A stretch of 64,000 bases of DNA from the NCBI GenBank assembly GCA_007693965.1, contig RECQ01000033.1:116917-180916 (forward strand), in the 5' to 3' direction. Shown piece after piece: positions 35,965 to 44,904 of this stretch (the stretch's first letter is position 1; the number at the start of each line of letters is the position of its first letter). The position numbers and the translations under genes are program-made. Below the pieces are notes generated by a model. That model worked only from the letters and a program-made list of their open reading frames with translations, was not told where the DNA came from and did no database searches. This stretch comes from Phycisphaeraceae bacterium. Lineage in GTDB: Bacteria; Planctomycetota; Phycisphaerae; Phycisphaerales; UBA1924.

Positions 35965-36048
35965 GTAAACGTGCTTGGGTAAACGTGCTTGGGTAAACGT
36001 GCTTGGGTAAACGTGCTTGGGTATGTCTACTTGGCTGCACCTACTTGG
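35965..36048. repeat. 14-bp tandem repeat array
   Basis: GTAAACGTGCTTGG is repeated four times without a mismatch (35965-36020), followed by two diverged units that keep ACTTGG. There are no spacers, so it is not a CRISPR array. Confidence 0.9.
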
Positions 36049-36105
36049 CTGCGCGTACTTTGCAGGCGTGATTTGAGCGCGCACGTGCGCAGGTGGACGT
36101 GAACG

Positions 36106-36136
36106 AGACGCCGAGGCTGAGTCTTCGAAGCCTCGG
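36106..36136. repeat. Palindromic interspersed repeat, copy 3
   Basis: Identical to copy 1 over 31 bases (AGACGCCGAGGCT ... AGCCTCGG), 45 bases before the stop of the convergent eboF gene. Confidence 0.75.
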
Positions 36137-36180
36137 GAGAATCGCCCGATCCCCATCGCGCGCTTCTCACAACTGCACAC

Positions 36181-37560
36181 TCACTCCTGAAACAGTGACT
36201 CGAGCAGGACATCGCGAACGCCTTCGGCGGGGAAATCGGTGGATGTGTCGGCGCCGGCGGGTGTGATGAGGATCGGTTTTTCGCTCGGCGCAGAGTCTCT
36301 TCGCCCGTGCGAGCCTTTCACCAGCGATGCGTCGAGGGGGATGACATCGAGCAGTGTGCGCATGCCGAGCTTTCGCCGGAGAAGTCTGTGCGCGATGGCG
36401 AGCTTCGGGAATCGGAAACGCGGATCGATGAAGAGCTCGCGGGGGTCGTAGCCGGGTTTGCGGTGGATGTCGACGGTGCGGGCGAAGTCGGGGGCCATTG
36501 AATCTTCGCCTGCGCGCCAATAGTCGTAGGCGAACAAGCGGCCGGGCTCGGCGACGAGGAGCAGCTCGCCGGAGCGCTCGTGGGCGATGTCGATCTCTTC
36601 CTGCTCGGCGCGTGTGAGGATCTGTTCGACACCGGGGAGGGATGCGAAGAGTCTTTGAAACTCCGGGATGTCGGCGGGATCGCGGATGTAGACGTGCGCG
36701 ACCTGGTGGTCGGCCACGGCGAAGGCGCGGCTGGCGCCGGGGTCGAGGAGTTCGTGGCCGTCCTCCGTGCGCACGCGCAGGGCGCCGGCCTCGCGCAGGG
36801 CGCGGTTGGGGAAGACGGCCTCTGAGACCGGCTCGATGGCGTATTCGCTTGCGATGATGATGCGCCGGTTGCGGACAGCGAGGTGGTCGATGAGGCCGCC
36901 GGCGACTTCGTCGATCTCCCCCACTGCCTTCGGGATGTCGGGGTGGCCCGGGCCGAGCTTCTGGAGGTCGTAGTCGAGGTGCGGCAGGTAGACGAGCGTG
37001 AGCGTGGGGTCGTGACGCTCGACCACGCGCTTCGTGGCTTCGGCGATCCAGCGGCTTGATGCAATCGACGAGCCCGGACCCCAGAAGTTGAAAAGGGGGA
37101 AGCGGCCGAGCTCGGCCTGGAGCGTGTCGCGCAGCTCGGGGGGCTCGGCGTAGCAATCAGGAATCTTGCGGCCGTCGGCCTTGTAGATCGGGCGCGGTGT
37201 GACGGACCAGTCCACGCTGGAATACATGTTGAACCAGCAGAACATGTTGGCGCAGGTGAACGATGGATCGCGCTTCTTCGCGGTCTCCCACACCTTCTCC
37301 CCCTGCACCAGTCGGTTGGACTGCTTCCAGAAGTGGATCTCCTGAAGCTCGCGGTTGAACCAGCCGTTGGCGACGACGCCGTGGCCGGAGGGGGGCAGAC
37401 CGGTGAACATGCTCGCCTGCACCGTGCAGGTGACGGCGGGGAGAGGCGGGCGGAGTGTGCGCAGTGTTCCTGCGCTCGCGAAAGCGCGCAGGCGTGGGGC
37501 GTGGGCGAGCAGCGACTCGGTCAGGCCGACGACGATGATGAAGGCGGTGGAGTGCGCCAT
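36181..37560 (-). CDS. eboF: Alkaline phosphatase-superfamily protein EboF-like
   Basis: The 459-residue product belongs to the type I phosphodiesterase / nucleotide pyrophosphatase superfamily: an N-terminal strand, the PLPAVTCTVQASMFTGLPPS nucleophile region (Thr in AVTCT), SGHGVVANGWFN, LVYLPHLDYDLQKLGPGHPD with the metal-binding Asp/His set, and AVADHQVAHVYIRDP. In ebo clusters this is EboF. It is the last gene of the minus-strand ebo operon, 15 bases after eboC. The substrate is unknown; in cyanobacteria ebo genes are linked to movement of the scytonemin precursor to the periplasm. Confidence 0.8.
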   Translation of the reverse strand: MAHSTAFIIVVGLTESLLAHAPRLRAFASAGTLRTLRPPLPAVTCTVQASMFTGLPPSGHGVVANGWFNRELQEIHFWKQSNRLVQGEKVWETAKKRDPSFTCANMFCWFNMYSSVDWSVTPRPIYKADGRKIPDCYAEPPELRDTLQAELGRFPLFNFWGPGSSIASSRWIAEATKRVVERHDPTLTLVYLPHLDYDLQKLGPGHPDIPKAVGEIDEVAGGLIDHLAVRNRRIIIASEYAIEPVSEAVFPNRALREAGALRVRTEDGHELLDPGASRAFAVADHQVAHVYIRDPADIPEFQRLFASLPGVEQILTRAEQEEIDIAHERSGELLLVAEPGRLFAYDYWRAGEDSMAPDFARTVDIHRKPGYDPRELFIDPRFRFPKLAIAHRLLRRKLGMRTLLDVIPLDASLVKGSHGRRDSAPSEKPILITPAGADTSTDFPAEGVRDVLLESLFQE

Positions 37561-37575
37561 GCGCGGTTGCGCCTT

Positions 37576-38505
37576 TCAGGTCCCGGCGATGCGCTGGTGG
37601 AGAAGGATGGTGAGAACGTAGCACGCCGCGGCGAGGGCGGCCCAGATGGGCTGATCGAGTAACGTGAGGAACCACGCGTCGACGAGGCAGATGGCGGCGA
37701 GCCAGGCGAGGACGGAGCGTTTGGTGCGCACCGGCGTTGCGAAGAGGTGGCGGGCGGCGCCGGTGTAAGCGACGAGGAGCGCGGCGCCGGCGAGGGCGGT
37801 CCAGACCCATTGCTGCGGCGGGCGGAGGAGAAACATGGGCAGCGTCACGGCGGCGGGGAGGGCGGCGAGGAGGCGCGTGAGCGGGCCGGCTCCGGCGCGC
37901 GGCGTGTGCTCGACGCTGGCGATCAGCGTGACGGCGGTGATGTAGAGGGCGAGCGAGATGGCGAGCGCGAGCGTGAGCGGCGCGTGGGCGATTTCGAGCG
38001 AGTTCGTGACCGCCGCGGCGGAGAGGGCGTAGACCAGGGCGCGGCAGACGCCCATCAGCACCGCGAAGCCGGCGAAGAGCTTGTGCAGCAGGTTGTAGGC
38101 GACGATGGTCGCGATGAGCAGTGCGCCGGGGATGAGCGCGGGGGCGCCGAGGGGGGCGAGGAGCGCGAGGGCGATGATGAAGAGCGCGACGGCCGCGATG
38201 AGCGCGGTCCGGCGCGGGATGCGCCCGGAGGGGATCGGCCGCTCGGGGCGCTCGCGGGCGTCGAACTTCGCGTCGGCGACGTCGTTCAGAATCATGCCCG
38301 CGGTGTAGAGGCAGGCGACGGCGGGGATGAGGAGCGCCAGCGCGGCGAGAAGAGCGCCGGATGTCGGGGGCGCGGCGTCGGCGCGGGCGGTGAGCACATA
38401 CACGCCGATGGCGGCGCCGGTGAGGACGTTGGTAACGACGGTGGGCAGGTTGGAGAGACGCGCGAGGCGGAGCCAGTCGTGGATGATCGGGCGCGGGGGG
38501 TGCAT
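37576..38505 (-). CDS. eboC: UbiA-family prenyltransferase EboC-like
   Basis: A 309-residue integral membrane protein with eight or nine helices. The family motif is present as NDVADAKFDARERPERPIPS (first Asp-rich motif), and LRLARLSNLPTVVTNVLTG marks the N-terminal helix. The second Asp motif is not obvious, so the acceptor specificity cannot be read. In ebo clusters this UbiA-like protein is EboC. The ATG at 38505 is preferred; a GTG at 38547 would add 14 residues. A palindromic repeat and a gap of about 210 bases separate it from eboE upstream. Confidence 0.82.
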   Translation of the reverse strand: MHPPRPIIHDWLRLARLSNLPTVVTNVLTGAAIGVYVLTARADAAPPTSGALLAALALLIPAVACLYTAGMILNDVADAKFDARERPERPIPSGRIPRRTALIAAVALFIIALALLAPLGAPALIPGALLIATIVAYNLLHKLFAGFAVLMGVCRALVYALSAAAVTNSLEIAHAPLTLALAISLALYITAVTLIASVEHTPRAGAGPLTRLLAALPAAVTLPMFLLRPPQQWVWTALAGAALLVAYTGAARHLFATPVRTKRSVLAWLAAICLVDAWFLTLLDQPIWAALAAACYVLTILLHQRIAGT

Positions 38506-38585
38506 GGTGTCAATCAGGATATTGGAAAACGGGCGGACTTCCTGCACGGGCGTGTGGGGAGCGCGGGGAGGTCGCTGCGCGCGCT

Positions 38586-38616
38586 CCGAGGCTTCGAGGA
38601 CTCAGCCTCGGCGTCT
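38586..38616. repeat. Palindromic interspersed repeat, copy 4
   Basis: The element in reverse orientation with one base changed in the loop, between eboE and eboC inside the operon. Confidence 0.75.
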
Positions 38617-38717
38617 GTGTCGGGTCGCAGTTGTGAGGGGGTTCGGCTCGTTCAGGATGAGTTGAGGTTTACGGATGGCTGAGATGAACAGTGTGCATGT
38701 CGGGTTGTGTTCGATCG

Positions 38718-40058
38718 TCAGCGGAAGGCGTCGAATTGTCGCTGGAGCCATATCCACTCGCGGGCGACGCCCTCGGCGAGGTCGGCAGCGCGGTGCTCGG
38801 GAGGCAGAACGGGCCAGGCGTAGGTTTCGATCTCGAAGTGGCGGGCATGCGGGTGGCGACGGTGGATGGAGTTGAGGCACGCCGCGATTTCGGGTTGGGT
38901 GGTGGCGAGGGGATCGAGCGTTTCGATGTGGATGGGGATGTGGAAGTGGGTGCGCCACTCACCGGTGGGCGGGGCGGCGGTGTTTTTCAAGGCGTCCAGA
39001 GCGTCTGAGAGATCCTCGTGGAACACCGGTTGTGCTTCGGGGCTGCTGCGCACGCAGGTCTGGTGGAGGTAGCGGTCTTCGGCGAAGGAGCGGAGGGCTT
39101 CGAGGGCTTTTTGTTTGTGTGCATCGTCCTCGAGCGCATCGAAGTCGATGCGGAGGGCGGAGGAGATCTGCACCTTGCCGACTTCGATTCCGGCAGATTC
39201 GTATGTGCGCAGGGCGTCGTCCTGATCTTCGAACATGACCGCCGCGTGACAGATGTCGTGGCAGACGCGGAGATGGCGGCGGATGAGTGACTCTTCCTCG
39301 GTTTTCACTTGGCGCAGCAGGTGGTCTTCGAAGAAGCGGACGACATCGGCGCTGGTGTCGAGGATGCAGCCGGGTTCTGGCTCGAGGTCGAGGTGGATGA
39401 GGCGGCCGGTTTCCTGTTCGAGTACGTGGAGCTCGCGGGCGAGGGAGGTGAGGTTTTTTGCTGCGGCGGTGAGGGGGGGGGTTGGGATTTGAGAATTGAG
39501 AATTGAGATTTCAGATTTCAGATTTGAAATTTGAGATTTGAGATTTGAAATCACAGATTTGAGATTTGAAATTTCAGATGCCGGTGAAGATAGTTGCGCC
39601 CCCGTGGTCTGGGCTCTGGCCACGTGTGTCGAGTTTCCCCAAGCGATAGGCAGTGTCGAGATGCTGCCTTCGGCGCCTTCGGGAATGAGTCGCGCGAGGA
39701 TGGCGATGAGGTCGCGGGTGTAATCGGCGCGGGCGGGATCGGTCCAGTTGGGGGTGTAGACGGCTTTCTTGACGACCGGCTGGTGGAAGTCGCCGTGGGG
39801 GAAGCCGTTGAAGGTGAAGACGTCGAGGCCGCTGGTGTGGAGGAAGTCGCGCAGCTCTTCGATGCGTTGCCCTTCGATCACTTCGCGCGCCGAGCGGGCG
39901 GAGAGCCAGAGGCCGACGCCGAGGGGTTGGTCGGGGCTGACGATTCTTTTTACGGCCAGTGCGTGGCGTTCAAGGTTGGCGCGGGTTTGGCCCCACGAGG
40001 CGCCGGCGTGGACGTTCGTGCAGTAGGCGAGTTGGGGTTTCGGCGCGGGCTCAGGCAT
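38718..40058 (-). CDS. eboE: Metabolite traffic protein EboE-like, with repeat insert
   Basis: The 446-residue product shows the sugar-phosphate-isomerase-like TIM barrel of EboE: an N-terminal [75 protein letters not shown], and the C-terminal [18 protein letters not shown], with several His/Glu metal ligands. Its biochemical role is unknown. Between about residues 160 and 192 lies an insert with the period SNLK-S-ISNLK, encoded by an AT-rich tandem DNA repeat, giving a likely coiled helix within the barrel loop. The start overlaps the stop of eboB by eight bases. Confidence 0.8.
   Translation of the reverse strand: MPEPAPKPQLAYCTNVHAGASWGQTRANLERHALAVKRIVSPDQPLGVGLWLSARSAREVIEGQRIEELRDFLHTSGLDVFTFNGFPHGDFHQPVVKKAVYTPNWTDPARADYTRDLIAILARLIPEGAEGSISTLPIAWGNSTHVARAQTTGAQLSSPASEISNLKSVISNLKSQISNLKSEISILNSQIPTPPLTAAAKNLTSLARELHVLEQETGRLIHLDLEPEPGCILDTSADVVRFFEDHLLRQVKTEEESLIRRHLRVCHDICHAAVMFEDQDDALRTYESAGIEVGKVQISSALRIDFDALEDDAHKQKALEALRSFAEDRYLHQTCVRSSPEAQPVFHEDLSDALDALKNTAAPPTGEWRTHFHIPIHIETLDPLATTQPEIAACLNSIHRRHPHARHFEIETYAWPVLPPEHRAADLAEGVAREWIWLQRQFDAFR
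39485..39579. repeat. AT-rich tandem repeat in frame within eboE
   Basis: About 95 bases made of TTGAGATTTGA/TTTCAGAT units, AT-rich in a gene of about 60% GC or more, with no stop in the coding frame. The same unit is found between genes at 30551-30586. Confidence 0.85.
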
Positions 40059-40857
40059 CGACGGTGAATCTCTGCGACTGGCCGAGGAAGGTTCGCGGGT
40101 TGTCGAAGGAGATTTTTTTGATGATGTCCTCCCCGTGGCCGCGGCGTTTCATTTCCAAGCGGCACTTGGGCACCGCCAGCGGATCGCTCACGCCCCAGTC
40201 GCCGGCGGAGTTGATCCACAGACGCTCTGCGCCATAGGTCTCGATGATGTCGGCGGCCCGCTGCGGCGTGCACTTGGTGTCAGGATACAGCGTCATGCCG
40301 GCCCAGAAGCCGTGGTCGAGGACGTGCTTCACGGTGTGCTCTTCCACGTGGTCGATCAGGACGCGGCCGGGGTCGATGTCGCCGTTGCGTTTGATCGCAT
40401 CGATGATGAGCTTCGTGCCCTTGAGCTTGTCTTCGAGGTGGGGCGTGTGGACGAGGATGAGCTGGTCGTGGGCCGCGGCGAGGGCGATCTGCTCTTCGAG
40501 GATGGTCAGCTCGTTGCGGCTGTTCTTGTTCAGGCCGATCTCGCCCACGCCGAGGACGGTGGGCTTCTTCAGGAACTCGGGGATGAGGGCGATGACTTCG
40601 CGGGCAAAGCCGGGGTCTTCGGATTCCTTGGGGTTGATGCAGATCCAGCAGTAGTGGTCGATGCCGAACTGGGCAGCGCGTTTGGGTTCAGAGTCGGTGA
40701 GCAAGGTGAAGTAGTCAAAAAAGCCTTGAGGCGAGGAGCGGTCGAAGCCGGCCCAGAAGGCGGGCTCGGTGACGGCGATGCAGCCGGCGAGGGCCATGCG
40801 CTGGTAGTCGTCGGTGGTGCGCGAGACCATGTGGATGTGGGGGTCGATGTATTTCAC
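40051..40857 (-). CDS. eboB: TatD-like metal-dependent hydrolase EboB-like
   Basis: A 268-residue amidohydrolase-type TIM barrel with metal ligands in the expected order: [17 protein letters not shown] (Glu), [12 protein letters not shown] (His), LIDHVEEHT (His) and [12 protein letters not shown] (Asp). In ebo clusters the TatD-related protein is EboB. The GTG start overlaps the upstream stop as GTGA, and the downstream eboE overlaps by eight bases, so the genes are translationally coupled. The substrate is unknown. Confidence 0.82.
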   Translation of the reverse strand: MKYIDPHIHMVSRTTDDYQRMALAGCIAVTEPAFWAGFDRSSPQGFFDYFTLLTDSEPKRAAQFGIDHYCWICINPKESEDPGFAREVIALIPEFLKKPTVLGVGEIGLNKNSRNELTILEEQIALAAAHDQLILVHTPHLEDKLKGTKLIIDAIKRNGDIDPGRVLIDHVEEHTVKHVLDHGFWAGMTLYPDTKCTPQRAADIIETYGAERLWINSAGDWGVSDPLAVPKCRLEMKRRGHGEDIIKKISFDNPRTFLGQSQRFTVDA

Positions 40858-41183
40858 GGCTTGCCCCCCTGCTGTCCGGTTGCGGGATCCCAGGCGCCGA
40901 GGGCGCCTTTCATGGGCGCCGCGGGTATGGGATCGGTGGTGGGGTCGCTGAAGATTTCCTGGATGCGCCTGGCGCGGTCGGGGGCGTTGTCGGTGAGGTG
41001 GGCGACGGCGGCGCGGAAGGCTTTCATGCGGAAATCATCGGCGCCCTTCGAGTTGTCGGGGTTCGACCGATCAACGCGGTCCAGGAAGGCGGCGATGTCG
41101 AGGAGCTTGGCGCGGTGCTCCATGAAATAAAGATCGATGGTTTCTTGTTGCGTGAGCGGACAGGATGGTTGCGTGTCGGGCAT
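40854..41183 (-). CDS. Small protein in the ebo cluster (unknown)
   Basis: The 109-residue product lies between eboD and eboB, the usual place for accessory ebo genes, and overlaps eboB by four bases. The recognisable stretch is [20 protein letters not shown] followed by [20 protein letters not shown], two amphipathic helices, then a Pro/Gly-rich tail. It is much shorter than EboA (about 200 residues) and I cannot say that it is homologous. GGAGG six bases before ATG 41183 fixes the start; an open stretch of 11 codons upstream is therefore ignored. Confidence 0.7.
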   Translation of the reverse strand: MPDTQPSCPLTQQETIDLYFMEHRAKLLDIAAFLDRVDRSNPDNSKGADDFRMKAFRAAVAHLTDNAPDRARRIQEIFSDPTTDPIPAAPMKGALGAWDPATGQQGGKP

Positions 41184-41211
41184 GGGCGCCTCCGGGTGGG
41201 CGGAGAAGAGA

Positions 41212-41240
41212 GGCATCGGGCATCAGGCATCGGGCATCAG
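41212..41240. repeat. 14-bp tandem repeat overlapping the end of eboD
   Basis: GGCATCGGGCATCA occurs twice in a row without mismatch and includes the eboD stop codon, so the last codons (MPDA) come from the repeat. A related run follows acs at 4901-4924. Confidence 0.8.
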
Positions 41241-42347
41241 TGCTGTGATGGCTTCGCGCATGGCGTTTTCGTCGATCTCGTGGATGTCGAAGCCTTCGCC
41301 GATCGCTCTGAGCATGGAGACCGTCAGGCGGCCGCCGAGGTGTTCGCGGAATTCTTCCAGGCCTTCGAGGATGGTGTCGGCGTCGGCGAGGGCGGGGTGG
41401 GTGAGCGTGAAGCCGAGTCGGCGCAGGCAGTCGAGGATCGGTTCGGCGGATTCGAGGGCGCCTGTTTTTTCAGAATAGATCGCGTCGATGGCGACGCCGA
41501 TGGCGACTGCGTGGCCGTGGGAGAGTTCGTAGCCGGTCATCTGTTCGAGTTTGTGGGCGGACCAGTGGCCGAAGTCGAGCGGGCGGGCGGCGGAGAGTTC
41601 GAAGGGGTCGCCGCCGAGGGCGATGTGCTCGAAGTGGAGCTGGGCGGAGCGGCGGATGACGGGGGTTGCGGCGTCGAGGTCGCGGGCGCGGATGGCGTCG
41701 GCGTTTTCATTGATCTCGTTGAAGAAGGCGCTGTCCTTGACGAGCGCGACTTTCACCGCCTCGCTGAAGCCGCTCGTCCAGTCTGCATCGGTGAGCGTGG
41801 TGAGGAATGACTCATCGTTGATGACGGCGGTGGGCGGCGCGAAGACGCCGAGGTAGTTCTTCTTGTTGAAGCGGTTGACGCCGTTCTTGACGCCGACGCC
41901 GGAGTCGGCCTGCGCGAGCGTGGTGGTGGGCATGCGGACGAGGCGCACGCCGCGGTGGGCGGTGGCGGCGGCGAAGCCGACGACATCGAGCGCGGCGCCG
42001 CCGCCGATGGCGAGGACGCAGGAGCGGCGGCAGAGTCCGGCGTCATGAATGTGGCGCAGCGCGACGTCGAGTATGGCGGGATCGTTCTTGGCCTGCTCAC
42101 CGCCGGGGGTGATGATGGGCGGGCGCGAGAGCGTGATGTCTTCCGGCAGGGCGGCGGCGAGGCGGTCGGGCAGGCCGGGATGGGCGCGGTGGACGCCGTC
42201 GTCGATGAAGGCGATCGTTTTCGGGGGCGTGTCGCCGTCGGGGGCGAGCGCTGCGGCGAGGAGCGGCGAGCGGGGCGTGAGCGCATCGCGGGTGCAGCGG
42301 AGGCGGAGCGTGAAATCGAATGCGACGGGGGCGTCGAGCTGCACCAT
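41223..42347 (-). CDS. eboD: 3-dehydroquinate synthase-like protein EboD
   Basis: A 374-residue member of the dehydroquinate synthase / sugar-phosphate cyclase superfamily, with the NAD-binding CVLAIGGGAALDVVGFAAAT, RLVRMPTTTLAQADSGVGVK, NRFNKKNYLGVFAPPTAVIN, and the metal-binding GFSEAVKVALVKD and SHGHAVAIGVAID. The cluster position identifies it as EboD rather than AroB of the shikimate pathway. Known cyclases of this group make 2-epi-5-epi-valiolone, desmethyl-4-deoxygadusol or EboD products; the exact product cannot be read. It is the first gene of the operon and diverges from the AbgT gene over about 200 bases. Confidence 0.85.
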   Translation of the reverse strand: MVQLDAPVAFDFTLRLRCTRDALTPRSPLLAAALAPDGDTPPKTIAFIDDGVHRAHPGLPDRLAAALPEDITLSRPPIITPGGEQAKNDPAILDVALRHIHDAGLCRRSCVLAIGGGAALDVVGFAAATAHRGVRLVRMPTTTLAQADSGVGVKNGVNRFNKKNYLGVFAPPTAVINDESFLTTLTDADWTSGFSEAVKVALVKDSAFFNEINENADAIRARDLDAATPVIRRSAQLHFEHIALGGDPFELSAARPLDFGHWSAHKLEQMTGYELSHGHAVAIGVAIDAIYSEKTGALESAEPILDCLRRLGFTLTHPALADADTILEGLEEFREHLGGRLTVSMLRAIGEGFDIHEIDENAMREAITALMPDA

Positions 42348-42545
42348 GGCTCCTCGGTGGGACGTAGGGGAAATGCGTCAGGCCGCGGCTGGAACCATAT
42401 GAGCATGAGGCTCGCGGGGCGAACGGGGTGTTTTCGGTCGTGCGGGTCGATCCGTGGTACAACCCGCCGAGCGGTGGGGTTGATGCCGCGTGCGACGCGG
42501 ATCGCGGCGGGACGACGATGTGTGCACTTCGGCGAGGTTGAGCCC

Positions 42546-44357
42546 ATGAGCGAACGGAACGCAGCGTCAACGCCGAAGAAGCGGCGGAGCTTCATCACCC
42601 GTTTTCTGGATTTCGTGGAGTGGCTGGGGAACCTGCTGCCCCATCCAGTGTCGCTCTTTGCGCTGCTTGCGTTCGTCGTTGTGCTGCTGAGCGGGTTGCT
42701 TGGGGCGATCGGCGTGCGCGTGGAGGATCCGCGGCCCGAGAGCGCCGCCGGCCGCGCGCCGGACGGGATGATCGAGGTGGTGAGTCTGCTGAGCGGCGAG
42801 GGCTTCAGGCGGATTGTCGAGAACCTGGTGTCGAACTTCGTGGGTTTCGTGCCGCTGGGGACGGTGCTGGTGGCGCTGCTGGGCGTGGGCGTGGCGGAGA
42901 AGAGCGGGCTGCTGTCGGCGGCGATCCGATCGATCGTGCTGGGCGCGCCGAAGACGATGGTGACCGCGGCGCTGGTCTTCGCGGGCGTGGTGAGCAACAC
43001 GGCTTCGGAGATGGGGTACGTGGTGATCGTGCCGATGGGCGCCGCGATCTTTTATTCGCTCGGCCGGCATCCGCTGGCGGGTCTGGCGGCGGCGTTCGCG
43101 GGCGTTTCGGGGGGATACAGCGCGAACCTGCTCATCGGAACGGTCGATCCGCTGCTGTCGGGCATCACCGAGGAGGCGGCGCAGATGCTGGCGCCGGGGT
43201 ACGAGGTGCACCCGGCGGTGAACTGGTACTTCATGATCGTCAGCACCTTCTTCATCACCATCGTGGGCACGCTGGTGACGACGCGGATCGTCGAGCCGAA
43301 GCTGGGCAAGTTCGACGAGAGCCGCGCCGAGGAGGGCGTCGAGAAGATCATCGTCGTCGAGAAGCTGTCGCCGACTGAGAAGCGCGGGCTGAAGTGGGCG
43401 GCGGTCGCCGCGGCGGGGATGGCGATGCTCTTCGCCTACTTCGCAGGACCACAGTTTGCGCAGGAGGTCGAGCTGCCCGCGTCCGTGGATCTGAAGACGG
43501 CGATGTCTTGGAGCCAGGCGGAGCTGGACGAGGCCGCAGCGGAGGCGCAGCGCCAGAAGGCCGCGGCGATCGCGGCGGGCGAGCGGCCGGCCATGCGCGA
43601 CCTGATCGTCCCGGTGACGGAGGGCCTGCGCGGACGCGTGAACGGCGTCGTCAGATCGATCCCCGGCTGGGGTGTATTGCGGAATCAGGAGACCGGCGAG
43701 CTGCTCAGATCGTCGTTCACGCGCGGCATTGTCGCAATGATCTTCATGTTCTTCATCGCGCCGGGGTTCGTGTACGGGCGCGTGACGGGCTCCATGCGCA
43801 GCGATCGCGACATCATCGAGGCCATGGCGGGGGCGATGAGCACGATGGGGCTGTACATCGTGCTGGTCTTCTTCGCGGCCCAGTTCGTGGCGTACTTCAA
43901 CTGGACCAACTTCGGAACGATCCTCGCCGTGGTCGGGTCGGACGCGATCGTCGCGATGCGCCTCGATAACCCGCTGGTCTTCATCCCGTTCATCCTCATG
44001 TGCTGCTTCGTCAATCTGATGCTGGGCAGCGCCAGCGCCCAGTGGGCGGTGACAGCGCCCATCTTCGTGCCCATGCTCATGCAGGTGGGCTACAGCCCGG
44101 AGGTGATCCAGGCGGCGTACCGCATCGGCGATTCGACGACCAACATCATCACGCCGATGATGAGCTACTTCGGGATCATCTACGCCTTCGCCTGCCGCTA
44201 CGACCACAAACTGGGAATCGGCACGCTCATCAGCGCGATGATCCCCTACTCGATCTGCTTCCTGGTCGGCTGGATCATCCTGTTCTACTGCTGGGTCTTC
44301 TGGTGGGGATTGCCCGTCGGCCCGGGGGCGGAGACGTATTTCACGCCGGGGTCGTAA
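42546..44357 (+). CDS. AbgT-family transporter
   Basis: A 603-residue inner-membrane protein with about ten helices and the AbgT hallmarks: GNLLPHPVSLFALLAF at the N-terminus, VSNTASEMGYVVIVPMGAA, AFAGVSGGYSANLLIGTVDP, and near the end LMLGSASAQWAVTAPIFVPM and YRIGDSTTNIITPMM. Family members take up p-aminobenzoyl-glutamate or export sulfonamides using the proton gradient. A loop of about 70 residues between helices (SWSQAELDEAAAEAQRQKAA) is longer than usual. The ATG at 42546 is chosen because the open frame upstream runs through the antisense of eboD. Confidence 0.92.
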   Translation: MSERNAASTPKKRRSFITRFLDFVEWLGNLLPHPVSLFALLAFVVVLLSGLLGAIGVRVEDPRPESAAGRAPDGMIEVVSLLSGEGFRRIVENLVSNFVGFVPLGTVLVALLGVGVAEKSGLLSAAIRSIVLGAPKTMVTAALVFAGVVSNTASEMGYVVIVPMGAAIFYSLGRHPLAGLAAAFAGVSGGYSANLLIGTVDPLLSGITEEAAQMLAPGYEVHPAVNWYFMIVSTFFITIVGTLVTTRIVEPKLGKFDESRAEEGVEKIIVVEKLSPTEKRGLKWAAVAAAGMAMLFAYFAGPQFAQEVELPASVDLKTAMSWSQAELDEAAAEAQRQKAAAIAAGERPAMRDLIVPVTEGLRGRVNGVVRSIPGWGVLRNQETGELLRSSFTRGIVAMIFMFFIAPGFVYGRVTGSMRSDRDIIEAMAGAMSTMGLYIVLVFFAAQFVAYFNWTNFGTILAVVGSDAIVAMRLDNPLVFIPFILMCCFVNLMLGSASAQWAVTAPIFVPMLMQVGYSPEVIQAAYRIGDSTTNIITPMMSYFGIIYAFACRYDHKLGIGTLISAMIPYSICFLVGWIILFYCWVFWWGLPVGPGAETYFTPGS

Positions 44358-44405
44358 GCCGCGCCGCCGCTTGACCCGGGCGCCAATGCGCCCAACCCTG
44401 TTCAC

Positions 44406-44723
44406 ATGAGCCGCATCGAGAAACTCAAGTCACTGCTCGAAACCACGCCCGACGACGCCGAGCTGCACTACATGCTCGCGCAGGAGCACGCGAAGGAGGG
44501 CGATCATCTCGCCGCGGCGGAGTGGTATGACCGCTGCCTCGCCCGGGCGCCAGAGCACTGCTACGCCTACTTCCACAAGGCCCGGTCGCTCGAAGCGCTG
44601 GGCGATCTGGCGGCGGCGCGGGCGACGCTGAAAGAAGGGCTCGAAAAGGCCCGGACCGCCGGCGATTCCAAGGCCGAGGGCGAGATCGAGGGGTACCTCG
44701 ACACACTGCCTGGCGGAGGCTGA
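44406..44723 (+). CDS. Small TPR protein
   Basis: A 105-residue cytoplasmic protein formed by two to three TPR-like helix pairs: AELHYMLAQEHAKEGDHLAA, CYAYFHKARSLEALGDLAAA, ending in EGYLDTLPGGG. It probably acts in protein-protein contacts. It follows the AbgT gene by 48 bases, same direction; the two may be one transcript. Confidence 0.85.
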   Translation: MSRIEKLKSLLETTPDDAELHYMLAQEHAKEGDHLAAAEWYDRCLARAPEHCYAYFHKARSLEALGDLAAARATLKEGLEKARTAGDSKAEGEIEGYLDTLPGGG

Positions 44724-44904
44724 CCCGGCGCGACCCGCCTGAGCTGGAGAGAGACAGGATTTTGTTCGGGGTGACTTCCTCCGGACTGTGTAGAATCCAG
44801 TCGAGGATGTCGGCGAATACGGGCCTGATGATCGCAACGCCGGCCGCACGCCGGGCCCCGACGCCCGACGGCCGGATCGGCGGCACGGATCGCAAAGGAC
44901 CCCC

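Larger units (their letters stand above)
35776..36180. other. Repeat-filled intergenic region between convergent genes
   Basis: About 400 bases without a convincing gene. In order it contains an AGATGGG-type tandem run (35779-35816), palindromic repeat copy 2 (35868-35904), a 14-bp tandem array (35965-36048) and palindromic repeat copy 3 (36106-36136). Confidence 0.7.

Noticed and set aside
35965..36048. Possible CRISPR array
   Set aside because: The 14-bp units follow each other without spacers, and no cas gene is present.
41223..42347. Calling this gene aroB of the shikimate pathway
   Set aside because: The superfamily fits, but its place at the head of an ebo cluster and its divergent N-terminus favour EboD.
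42567..44405. Open frame of 612 codons on the minus strand opposite the AbgT gene
   Set aside because: Antisense shadow with extreme Arg/His content and no family features; the plus strand encodes a clear AbgT transporter.
44762..44796. Promoter TTGTTC ... TAGAAT before the desaturase
   Set aside because: The spacing of 23 bases is too long for a usual sigma-70 promoter, and no better -35 box was found.
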